This document shows positions 1 through 4,954 of a DNA stretch of 5,013 nt, piece by piece. Position 1 is the first letter of the stretch; every line of letters starts with the position of its first letter. A model generated the notes under the pieces. It ran no database searches, was not told where the DNA came from, and saw nothing but the letters and a program-made list of their open reading frames with translations. The position numbers and the translations under genes were made by a program. The stretch lies in assembly GCA_944386965.1 (NCBI GenBank), contig CALXDE010000186.1:1-5013 (forward strand), written 5' to 3'. Origin of the DNA: an uncultured Oscillospiraceae bacterium. GTDB taxonomy: Bacteria; Bacillota_A; Clostridia; Oscillospirales; Oscillospiraceae.

Positions 1-319
1 TGGTGTCCATCATGCCGGGCATGGAGGCCCGGGCGCCGGAGCGGACGGACACCAGCAGGGGGTTGTTCTTGTCGCCGAACTTCTTGCCGGTGATCTCCTC
101 CAGCTTGCCCATGTACTCCATGATCTCATCCTGAATCTCGGCGTTGATCTGGCGGCCGTCCTCATAGTACTGGGTGCAGGCCTCGGTGGTGATGGTAAAG
201 CCCTGGGGTACAGGCATACCCAGATTGGTCATCTCTGCCAGGTTGGCACCCTTGCCGCCCAGCAGTTCGCGCATTTTTCCGTTGCCCTCGGAAAAGAGAT
301 AGACAAACTTTTTGCTCAC
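1..319 (-). CDS. ppdK: Pyruvate, phosphate dikinase, N-terminal part (runs off left edge)
   Basis: PPDK interconverts pyruvate, ATP and phosphate with PEP, AMP and pyrophosphate in the cytoplasm; in anaerobic Firmicutes it serves glycolysis or gluconeogenesis. The 106 residues visible are the start of the nucleotide-binding domain. I see the family motifs [10 protein letters not shown] at residues 21-30, PVPQGFTIT at 36-44 and [15 protein letters not shown] at 92-106. The full protein is usually about 870-880 residues, so most of it lies left of the window. The start is a GTG at 319-317, chosen because a perfect AGGAGG (332-327) lies 7 nt upstream; an ATG inside that spacer is out of frame. 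The gene is divergent from holB and has its own promoter at 372-400. The family assignment is firm; only the portion past the edge is unseen. Confidence 0.96.
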   Translation of the reverse strand, partial: MSKKFVYLFSEGNGKMRELLGGKGANLAEMTNLGMPVPQGFTITTEACTQYYEDGRQINAEIQDEIMEYMGKLEEITGKKFGDKNNPLLVSVRSGARASMPGMMDT

Positions 320-326
320 AATGCAT

Positions 327-332
327 CCTCCT
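327..332 (-). promoter_or_regulatory. Ribosome binding site of ppdK
   Basis: AGGAGG on the minus strand, 7 nt before the GTG start at 319. It decides the start codon, because the nearby ATG (326-324) is out of frame and too close to the AGGAGG. Confidence 0.85.
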
Positions 333-371
333 GTAAAACGTTTTCTTTCATCAAGACACTCAGAGGCTTAT

Positions 372-400
372 ATTATAGAAAAGTTTCCGCCGTTTTGCAA
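372..400 (-). promoter_or_regulatory. Sigma-A-type promoter of ppdK
   Basis: On the minus strand, -35 TTGCAA (400-395), a 17-bp spacer and a perfect -10 TATAAT (377-372). Transcription would begin near 365, giving a leader of about 45 nt that contains the AGGAGG site. Spacing and -10 are consensus; the -35 matches at five of six positions. Confidence 0.75.
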
Positions 401-491
401 GATAAAAAGTGTAAAATTTCATTCGTTTTTTTGTGCAAAAAGAAGAAAAGCAGCAAAAACAGCCGTTAAAATATTCACATATAGTCTTGTG

Positions 492-521
492 TTGCTTTTT
501 TGCGAAAAAGTGTGGTAAAAT
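492..521 (+). promoter_or_regulatory. Promoter of the holB-ricT unit
   Basis: -35 TTGCTT (492-497), an 18-bp spacer and -10 TAAAAT (516-521) preceded by TGG, that is, an extended -10 element. Predicted start of transcription is near 528, with a leader of about 47 nt before holB. A 6-bp inverted repeat CTTTTT-TGCG-AAAAAG (495-510) lies between the two elements. The stretch from 320 to 574 is AT-rich, unlike the genes beside it, and I see no gene in it. Confidence 0.6.
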
Positions 522-574
522 AGATGTGATTTTGCACCACCAAGCAGGGATTCCGGAGAGGGTGAGAACACAGA

Positions 575-1426
575 ATGGAACACATGCCGATTCCGGCGGA
601 GACGGGGCTGGCCCGCCGCGTCCGGCTGCTGGCGGAGCGCCGCCAGCTCAGCCACGCCATCATTCTCACCGGCCACCGGGACCTGCCGGCGGCGGGGCGC
701 TATCTGGCCGCGGCCATGGAGTGCGCGGGGGAACATCCTCCCTGCGGGCGGTGCGGCCCCTGCCGCAAGGTCCTCGCCGGCATCCACCCGGATGTGACGG
801 TGGTGGAGGACCCGGAGCACAAGATGATCTCCATGGACGTCCTGCGCCGCCTCCGGTCCGACGCCTATGTCCTCCCCAACGAGGGGCGGAGGAAGGTCTA
901 CATCTTCCCCGACTGCGCCCTGCTGGACGCCAAGGCCCAGAACGTGCTGCTGAAGGTGCTGGAGGAGGGACCGTCCCACGCGGCGTTCCTCTTCTGCGCG
1001 CCCAACAGCGCCGTGCTGCTGCCCACGGTGCGCTCCCGGTGTGTGGAGTGGAACCTGGGCGACGAAGACGCGGCCGTCATCACCGCCGACAGCCGGGCCG
1101 AGGAGCTGTGCGCCCTGCTGGACCGGGGCGACAGCCTGGGCTTGGCGTCCTTTTTCACCGCCCTGGAGGTCGGAAAGATCAGCCGGGAGGATCTCCAGTC
1201 CCTGCTGGAGCACACCTGGGAGCTGGTGGGACAGTCCCTGCTGGCGGCCTCGGGCTGCGGCGGGGAAAATCTCTGCCCCCACCTCAGCCGCCGGCAGCTC
1301 AGCGCCGCGGCGGATCTCCTGCGGGAGTTTGCCGGGCAGCTGCGCTTCAACCTGGGCGTGGGCCATGTGGCCGGGGCCCTGGCGGTGGAGCTGGGCCGGG
1401 TCGCCGGGCCCTCACCCCGGCTGTGA
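575..1426 (+). CDS. holB: DNA polymerase III subunit delta-prime (clamp loader)
   Basis: Delta-prime is the stator subunit of the clamp loader that places the sliding clamp on primed DNA at the replication fork. The 283-residue product begins with a AAA+-like domain. Its P-loop position (about residues 31-42) lacks the GKS/T of a working Walker A motif, as expected for delta-prime. Four cysteines, C50, C57, C60 and C63 (C-x6-C-x2-C-x2-C), form the zinc module. The Walker B-like segment is VYIFPDCALL at 108-117, followed by AQNVLLKVLEEG (121-132), and the SRC motif is at 154-156. The C-terminal third is the divergent helical collar. Length is slightly short compared with about 330 residues in well-studied homologues. 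The ATG follows a purine-rich GGAGAGGGTGAG (555-566). ricT follows 27 bp downstream; Bacillus has the same holB-ricT (yaaT) order. Identity is well supported. Confidence 0.93.
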   Translation: MEHMPIPAETGLARRVRLLAERRQLSHAIILTGHRDLPAAGRYLAAAMECAGEHPPCGRCGPCRKVLAGIHPDVTVVEDPEHKMISMDVLRRLRSDAYVLPNEGRRKVYIFPDCALLDAKAQNVLLKVLEEGPSHAAFLFCAPNSAVLLPTVRSRCVEWNLGDEDAAVITADSRAEELCALLDRGDSLGLASFFTALEVGKISREDLQSLLEHTWELVGQSLLAASGCGGENLCPHLSRRQLSAAADLLREFAGQLRFNLGVGHVAGALAVELGRVAGPSPRL

Positions 1427-1435
1427 CGATTTATC

Positions 1436-1445
1436 AGAAGGAGGG
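1436..1445 (+). promoter_or_regulatory. Ribosome binding site selecting the TTG start of ricT
   Basis: AGAAGGAGGG lies 8 nt before the TTG at 1454. The next in-frame ATG is codon 50, far inside the conserved region, so the TTG start is strongly preferred. Confidence 0.85.
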
Positions 1446-1453
1446 AATTTCCC

Positions 1454-2803
1454 TTGACAGAAGTCATCAGCGTCCATTTTCGCAATGGAAGCAAAACGTA
1501 TTACTTTGATCCCCACGGCATCCCGGTGGAGGCCGGACAGCAGGTGATCGTGGAAACCGCCTCGGGCAATGAGTTCGCCACCTGTGTGGAGGGCAACCAT
1601 ATGGTGCCGGACCAGCATGTGGTCAAGCCTCTGCGCCCCCTGGTGCGCCTGGCCACGGAGAACGACTGCCGCACCGCCGCCTATAACCGGAGCCGGGAGA
1701 AGGAGGCCTTTGCCATCTGTGAGAAGAAGATCGCCGCCCACAAGCTGGAGATGAAGCTGATCCGGGTGGAGAGCAACTTCGACGGCAGCAAGATCATCTT
1801 CTTTTTCACCGCCGAGGGGCGGGTGGATTTCCGGGAACTGGTCAAGGACCTGGCCGGCGTCTTCCGCTCCCGCATCGAGCTGCGGCAGGTGGGCGTGCGG
1901 GACGAGGCGAAGATGGTGGGGGGGCTTGGCATCTGCGGCCGCCCCCTGTGCTGCAGCCAGTTTCTGGACAACTTCATGCCCGTGTCCATCAAGATGGCCA
2001 AGACCCAGAATCTCAGCCTCAATCCCGCCAAGATCTCCGGCACCTGCGGGCGGCTGATGTGCTGCCTGAAGTACGAGCAGAACGCCTATGAGGACGCGGC
2101 CAAGCGCATGCCCAAGAACGACTCCTTTGTCAACACCCCCGACGGGCCCGGCAATGTGTGCAGCGTGGATCTGCTGCGGGAGGAGGTCAAGGTCCGCCTG
2201 GACGAATCCCCGGAGACGCCCCGGCCCTACAAGGGCTGTGAGCTGCAGATCCTGCGCAACGGCAAGGGCAGCCGGGAGGGGATCGAGATTCCCGAGAAGC
2301 GCCCGGAGCGCTTTGTCCGGCCGGAGAAGCCCCGGGACGAGTTCTTCCTGGGCGCCTTTGATTTCACCGAGCAGCCTTTGGAGGCAGACCCGGTCCAGCA
2401 GTCGGAGCAGAAGAGCGCCGAGAAGCGGGAGGGCAGCCGCCGCCGGCGCAGCCGGGGCGGACGCAACCGCGGCAAGGAGCGGGACGGCGCTCCCCGGCGG
2501 GAGAACGCCGAGAAGCGGGAACCTCCCCGGCAGGACGAGGGGAAGGTGGAACGGATTGCCGTGAAGGCCAGCGGGGATCTGACCGCGGAGAAGAAGGCCG
2601 CCGCCGACCGGCGCTTCGGCGCCGAGCGCCGGAGCGAGAAGCCTGCCCCGGAGAAGGCGGACAAGCGCGGCCAGCGCGCCTCCGGCGAGCAGCCGGGGAA
2701 GGCGGAGGGGGCGTCCGCGTCCTCCGGCAGCCACCGGCGGCGCAGGCCAAGGCGGCGCAAGCCCTCGGGCGGCGCTTCCGGCGCGCCAAAGGGTGAATCC
2801 TGA
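1454..2803 (+). CDS. ricT: RicT (YaaT) family PSP1-domain Fe-S protein with long charged C-terminal tail
   Basis: In Bacillus subtilis RicT, RicA and RicF form the Y-complex, which binds [4Fe-4S] clusters and directs RNase Y cleavage of polycistronic mRNAs; it also affects sporulation and competence. The 449-residue product starts at TTG behind a strong AGAAGGAGGG. The PSP1 core runs from about residue 5 to 270. Conserved cysteines are at 161, 166 and 167 (GGLGICGRPLCCSQF) and at 198, 203 and 204 (GTCGRLMCC); these are the expected cluster-ligand positions. From about 275 to 449 there is a low-complexity tail rich in R, K, E, G, S and P, with stretches such as SRRRRSRGG and HRRRRPRRRKP. The B. 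subtilis protein is about 275 residues, so the tail is an addition. It has no predicted fold that I can see and may bind RNA or ribosomes (inference). It is cotranscribed with holB. Family call is firm; symbol follows the family. Confidence 0.92.
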   Translation: MTEVISVHFRNGSKTYYFDPHGIPVEAGQQVIVETASGNEFATCVEGNHMVPDQHVVKPLRPLVRLATENDCRTAAYNRSREKEAFAICEKKIAAHKLEMKLIRVESNFDGSKIIFFFTAEGRVDFRELVKDLAGVFRSRIELRQVGVRDEAKMVGGLGICGRPLCCSQFLDNFMPVSIKMAKTQNLSLNPAKISGTCGRLMCCLKYEQNAYEDAAKRMPKNDSFVNTPDGPGNVCSVDLLREEVKVRLDESPETPRPYKGCELQILRNGKGSREGIEIPEKRPERFVRPEKPRDEFFLGAFDFTEQPLEADPVQQSEQKSAEKREGSRRRRSRGGRNRGKERDGAPRRENAEKREPPRQDEGKVERIAVKASGDLTAEKKAAADRRFGAERRSEKPAPEKADKRGQRASGEQPGKAEGASASSGSHRRRRPRRRKPSGGASGAPKGES

Positions 2804-2808
2804 GACAG

Positions 2809-2836
2809 AGCGGGGCGGCAAACGGGCCGCCCCGCT
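2809..2836 (+). terminator. Hairpin after ricT, probable terminator with a detached T-run
   Basis: A perfect 11-bp GC-rich stem (2809-2819 with 2826-2836) and a 6-nt loop start 5 nt after the ricT stop. The expected T-run does not follow directly; TTTTTT appears only at 2851-2856, 14 nt later. It may be a weak intrinsic terminator, a 3'-end stabiliser or a Rho-assisted end. Confidence 0.6.
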
Positions 2837-2854
2837 TCCGTGTCCCGGGATTTT

Positions 2855-2882
2855 TTGAAATTTTTCCGCCGGAGACTATATT
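2855..2882 (+). promoter_or_regulatory. Promoter of the zinc-ribbon membrane protein gene
   Basis: -35 TTGAAA (2855-2860), a 16-bp spacer and -10 TATATT (2877-2882), each matching consensus at five of six positions. The start of transcription would be near 2889, about 46 nt before the ATG. A second -10-like TACAAT lies at 2900-2905 but has no good -35 at the right distance. Confidence 0.5.
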
Positions 2883-2934
2883 TGTTCATATTTAGGCGGT
2901 ACAATAGGCACAAACGGACGACGAGGTCGATGGA

Positions 2935-3372
2935 ATGAGCGGATTTTTCGACAAGCTGCGGGGCGGCATGGCCCGGATTCTGTACGGGCGCAACGGAGCG
3001 GACGCCCTGAACTGGGCCATCTTTGTGCTGTACCTGGCGGTGCTGCTGCTGAGTATGCTGGTGGTTCCCCTGACCACCCATGTGTGGGTCTACACGCTGT
3101 TCAACACCCTGTCCACGGTGTTGGCGCTGGTGTATATCTTCCGGGCCTTCTCCCGGAATCTGGAGAAGCGCCAGGCGGAGAACGCCCGCTTCCTCCAGTG
3201 GTGGGGGCCCAAGGGACGGGCCTTGCGGGACTGGAACTATCGCCGGCGGGACCGGGCTCACCGCTATATCCGCTGTAGGAAGTGCGGGACCCGCCTGCGT
3301 CTGCCCCGGGGCAAGGGAAAGATCGAGGTCACCTGCCCCAAATGCCACGAAAAGACCATCACCCGAACGTAA
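2935..3372 (+). CDS. Small two-helix membrane protein with C-terminal zinc ribbon
   Basis: The 145-residue product has a short basic amphipathic N-terminus (1-22), two hydrophobic segments at about 26-45 and 50-70 forming a membrane hairpin, then a strongly basic region (73-111) and a zinc ribbon with CxxC at 114/117 and CxxC at 134/137. The positive charge on both ends places N- and C-termini, and so the ribbon, in the cytoplasm (positive-inside rule). No catalytic motif is visible, and the function is unknown; similar small zinc-ribbon membrane proteins occur in clostridia. The ATG at 2935 is preceded by GAGGT (2923-2927, 7 nt spacing); an ATG at 2930 is followed by a stop after one codon. 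The gene has its own promoter and ends at a strong terminator, so it is probably mostly monocistronic. Confidence 0.82.
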   Translation: MSGFFDKLRGGMARILYGRNGADALNWAIFVLYLAVLLLSMLVVPLTTHVWVYTLFNTLSTVLALVYIFRAFSRNLEKRQAENARFLQWWGPKGRALRDWNYRRRDRAHRYIRCRKCGTRLRLPRGKGKIEVTCPKCHEKTITRT

Positions 3373-3379
3373 CGGCGGC

Positions 3380-3418
3380 GCCTCCTCCGGCATACCATGC
3401 CAGGGGAGGCCTTTTTTT
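3380..3418 (+). terminator. Intrinsic terminator of the zinc-ribbon gene, containing the next gene's ribosome binding site
   Basis: 3380-3387 pairs with 3403-3410 (one G-T wobble), one mismatch follows, then GGCAT (3389-3393) pairs with ATGCC (3397-3401) around a 3-nt loop. Seven Ts (3412-3418) follow after one C. The hairpin begins 7 nt after the stop codon at 3372. The 3' arm includes GGGGAGG (3403-3409), which is also the only ribosome binding site for the ATG at 3419. Confidence 0.85.
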
Positions 3419-3598
3419 ATGAAAGAGCGACTGGAGCGCCTGCTGAGCGTCAAGAGCATTGTGACGCTGCTGCTGGCGGGGGCCTTTGTGCACCTGGCGA
3501 TTCAGGGCGCGGTCAGCAGTCAGGAATTTATGACCGTGTTCACCATGGTCATCACCTTCTACTTCGGCTCTCAGGTGGACCCCGGGGACCGGCGCTAG
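3419..3598 (+). CDS. 59-residue two-helix membrane protein, phage-associated type
   Basis: The product has a short charged N-terminus (MKERLERLLSVKS), a hydrophobic segment at about 12-30 and a second at about 36-51 ending in FYFGSQ, then a short polar tail. From memory, small proteins with the pattern SVKSIVTL...EF.TVFT.VI.FYFG are common in Firmicutes prophages and their relatives; some are loosely called holin-like, but I see nothing that proves that role. The ATG follows GGGGAGG with a 9-nt spacing, both embedded in the terminator of the preceding gene, and starts immediately after its T-run. Expression therefore needs read-through and opening of the hairpin, or an unseen promoter. Presence of the coding frame is supported by the hydrophobic pattern and start signals; the function is unknown. 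Confidence 0.72.
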   Translation: MKERLERLLSVKSIVTLLLAGAFVHLAIQGAVSSQEFMTVFTMVITFYFGSQVDPGDRR

Positions 3599-3664
3599 GG
3601 GCTTCGGCACCGCTCGCTGTCCGGTTTTTGGGACATGTTCGGTGGTATCCTCCCATCAGAAAAC

Positions 3665-3675
3665 AAGGAGAGGAG
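3665..3675 (+). promoter_or_regulatory. Ribosome binding site of the 94-residue membrane protein gene
   Basis: AAGGAGAGGAG lies 9 nt before the ATG at 3685 and selects that start over upstream in-frame codons that run through the 59-residue gene in another frame. Confidence 0.75.
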
Positions 3676-3684
3676 CTGACCGCC

Positions 3685-3969
3685 ATGACCCGTTCCACCT
3701 GTAACGTCATTGATCTGACCGCCTGCCGCCGGGAGAGGGCCCGGGACCAGCGCCGGCAGCGGTGGTATGTTCTGCTGGCCCTGGTGCCCCAGCGGCTGTC
3801 TGCCGCCGTCCTGGCGCTGTACGCGGCGCTGCGGCTGCTGCTGACGCCGCAGGTCCCCTTCTCCTGCTATATCGGTCCGCTGAGCGTCCTGTGGCCCCTG
3901 GCGTTTGGGCTGCTGCTCCTCAGCTATGTCTCCGACTGCCTGCTCTGGCGGGAGGAGTGGGACCCATAA
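3685..3969 (+). CDS. 94-residue two-helix membrane protein of unknown function
   Basis: The N-terminus is polar and very basic (residues 1-27, with CRRERARDQRRQR), followed by hydrophobic segments at about 28-54 and 62-87 and a short acidic end (REEWDP). This suggests a membrane hairpin with both ends in the cytoplasm. I do not recognise a family or a functional motif. The start at 3685 is chosen for its good ribosome binding site at 3665-3675. It follows the 59-residue gene by 86 bp, which holds only a weak TATCCT (3646-3651) preceded by TGG that could be an extended -10. The gene ends 6 bp before a strong hairpin and is convergent with the repressor gene. Confidence 0.7.
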   Translation: MTRSTCNVIDLTACRRERARDQRRQRWYVLLALVPQRLSAAVLALYAALRLLLTPQVPFSCYIGPLSVLWPLAFGLLLLSYVSDCLLWREEWDP

Positions 3970-3975
3970 AAGCGG

Positions 3976-4009
3976 AAAGCACCCCCGGCCAGCCGGCCGG
4001 GGGTGCTTT
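3976..4009. terminator. Shared bidirectional terminator between convergent genes
   Basis: A perfect 15-bp stem (3976-3990 with 3995-4009) with the tetraloop AGCC. It lies 6 nt after the stop of the rightward 94-residue gene and 8 nt beyond the stop of the leftward repressor gene. On the plus strand it ends in TTTT; on the minus strand it ends in TTT, then CCGCTTTT. Termination is likely in both directions, better supported rightward. Confidence 0.85.
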
Positions 4010-4017
4010 TGCGCGGA

Positions 4018-4773
4018 TCAGCCTTTTCCGGGAATGGCGGGGCGGCTGGGCAGCATCACCCGTCCGAAGCACACCAGGCTCCGCCCGGAATCCCTGGGGA
4101 GCACCACATCCGCGCTGGACCGGGCCCGATTGAGGGAAAAGAGGTATACCATCCCAAGGGCATCCCGGTAATACTGCTTGCAGAGCATCTCGCCGTCCAC
4201 GCAGAAAATCCCCACATCCCCATTTTCCAGGGGGTCCCGGTTGACGTAGACCACGCCGCCGTCGGAGATATAGGGTTCCATGGAGTCCCCCTGGATACCC
4301 ACGGCAAACTCCGCGCCCCGGGGCACCTCCCCGGTAACGGGGATCAGGTCGTAGTCCTCCCCGGGCACCGGCGCCGGGAAACCGGCGGCGGCGGGGTAGC
4401 GGTAGAGAGGGATCTCCCGGACTGCCTCCGGCGCCGCGGCGCGCTCCAGGTCCGACTGATAGGCCTGCAGCGCGCCCAGCACCGCGCGCACCGCCTGCCG
4501 CCCGGTCAGAGTCAGCTGCCGGTACTGCTCCACCAGGGACTGCTCCTCGGCGCTGCACCGGAAAGCCTCCCCGTGAAAATCGTCCTGATAGAGATAGTTG
4601 GGGTCCACCCGCAGGGCATGGAGCAGCCGCAGCAGCACGTCCTCCTTGGGGAAGCTGACCCCTGTCTCATAGTTGCCGATGGCCGAACGGGTCACCCCTG
4701 TCCGCTCCGCCAGCACCTCCCGGCTCAGGCCCAAGGCCTCCCGCCGTTCCCGCATCCGCTGTCCGAAACTCAT
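4018..4773 (-). CDS. XRE-family HTH / S24 peptidase repressor (LexA/CI-like, self-cleaving)
   Basis: The 251-residue protein has an XRE helix-turn-helix domain (about 4-60; the HTH is near 18-38, with recognition helix VTRSAIGNYETG), a linker, and a C-terminal S24/LexA-type peptidase domain (about 120-245). The cleavage site is AAAGF with scission expected between A130 and G131. The catalytic serine is S164 in GDSMEPYISDGG and the lysine is K199 in MLCKQYY. In this family RecA filaments formed on damaged DNA stimulate self-cleavage, which removes repression. All key residues appear present. The ATG at 4773 is preceded by AAGGAGG (4784-4790, 10 nt spacing). The upstream region has its own promoter and four inverted repeats that are likely operators. 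It is not a typical LexA, whose N-terminus is a winged helix; it is closer to phage CI or orphan clostridial S24 regulators. Confidence 0.92.
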   Translation of the reverse strand: MSFGQRMRERREALGLSREVLAERTGVTRSAIGNYETGVSFPKEDVLLRLLHALRVDPNYLYQDDFHGEAFRCSAEEQSLVEQYRQLTLTGRQAVRAVLGALQAYQSDLERAAAPEAVREIPLYRYPAAAGFPAPVPGEDYDLIPVTGEVPRGAEFAVGIQGDSMEPYISDGGVVYVNRDPLENGDVGIFCVDGEMLCKQYYRDALGMVYLFSLNRARSSADVVLPRDSGRSLVCFGRVMLPSRPAIPGKG

Positions 4774-4783
4774 GGCCGCTCCG

Positions 4784-4790
4784 CCTCCTT
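4784..4790 (-). promoter_or_regulatory. Ribosome binding site of the S24 repressor gene
   Basis: AAGGAGG on the minus strand, 10 nt upstream of the ATG at 4773, supporting that start. Confidence 0.75.
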
Positions 4791-4809
4791 TCCGAAGATC
4801 TCTGAAACC

Positions 4810-4838
4810 AGTGTACCCCAGAAAGTTGGCTTTGTCAA
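4810..4838 (-). promoter_or_regulatory. Promoter of the S24 repressor gene
   Basis: On the minus strand, a perfect -35 TTGACA (4838-4833), a 17-bp spacer and -10 TACACT (4815-4810). The start of transcription would be near 4803, leaving a leader of about 30 nt with the ribosome binding site. Operator 1 ends 8 bp upstream of this -35, so autoregulation is likely. Confidence 0.8.
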
Positions 4839-4846
4839 ATCAAACA

Positions 4847-4861
4847 AACAAGAAACTTGTT
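4847..4861. promoter_or_regulatory. Operator 1, perfect inverted repeat
   Basis: AACAAG-AAA-CTTGTT, a perfect 6-bp dyad centred at 4854. It sits between the two divergent -35 elements, so a bound repressor could affect both promoters. Confidence 0.75.
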
Positions 4862-4870
4862 AAAATTCTA

Positions 4871-4899
4871 TTGACACAGCAAGAATCTTGTGATACCAT
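4871..4899 (+). promoter_or_regulatory. Strong divergent promoter reading out of the window
   Basis: A perfect -35 TTGACA (4871-4876), a 17-bp spacer and -10 TACCAT (4894-4899) preceded by TGA, an extended -10. Transcription should start near 4906. Operator 2 occupies the spacer, and operators 1, 3 and 4 flank it, so it should be shut off tightly when the repressor is intact. The genes it serves lie beyond 5013. Confidence 0.8.
4878..4892. promoter_or_regulatory. Operator 2, inside the promoter spacer
   Basis: AGCAAG-AAT-CTTGTG, with the CAAG/CTTG core perfect and the outer two pairs mismatched, centred at 4885. Its position between -35 and -10 of the rightward promoter means occupancy would block RNA polymerase. 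Confidence 0.7.
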
Positions 4900-4908
4900 G
4901 GGGCATGC

Positions 4909-4923
4909 AACAAGATTCTTGTT
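4909..4923. promoter_or_regulatory. Operator 3, perfect inverted repeat at the transcription start
   Basis: AACAAG-ATT-CTTGTT, a perfect 6-bp dyad centred at 4916, about +4 to +18 of the rightward transcript. Confidence 0.75.
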
Positions 4924-4938
4924 ATTTCTAACCTGTCA

Positions 4939-4954
4939 GGCAAGATTGCTTGTT
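4939..4954. promoter_or_regulatory. Operator 4, degenerate inverted repeat with 4-bp spacer
   Basis: GGCAAG-ATTG-CTTGTT. The CAAG/CTTG core is kept but the spacer is 4 bp and the left outer pair differs. The right half-site is exactly 31 bp from that of operator 3, which supports it as a member of the array. Confidence 0.55.

Noticed and set aside
419..1366. Long minus-strand open frame opposite holB
   Set aside because: Low-complexity, Q/G/A-rich translation without recognisable motifs, opposite a well-identified gene; an artefact of GC-rich codons.
1412..2821. 469-codon minus-strand open frame opposite ricT
   Set aside because: Antisense shadow of ricT; composition is A/L/G/P-rich and it has no homologous motif.
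2227..3459. 410-codon minus-strand open frame across the ricT end and zinc-ribbon gene
   Set aside because: Crosses two promoters and two terminators and lies opposite clear genes; translation is arginine/serine/proline low complexity.
3588..3629. Possible terminator after the 59-residue gene (ACCGG...CCGGT followed by T-run, with an inner GC-TTCG-GC)
   Set aside because: The outer stem is only 5 bp around a 28-nt loop and the inner stem is interrupted; too weak to call, although the T-run is suggestive.
3397..3684. N-terminal extension of the 94-residue gene back to 3397
   Set aside because: That stretch is the out-of-frame reading of the 59-residue gene, and the strong ribosome binding site at 3665-3675 supports the start at 3685.
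4905..4931. Eight-codon open frame starting at the predicted transcription start
   Set aside because: No room for a ribosome binding site and it is explained by operator 3.
4847..4954. CRISPR-like short repeat array
   Set aside because: The repeats are short dyads of about 15 bp between promoter elements, with spacers of about 16 bp; this is an operator array, and no cas gene is visible.
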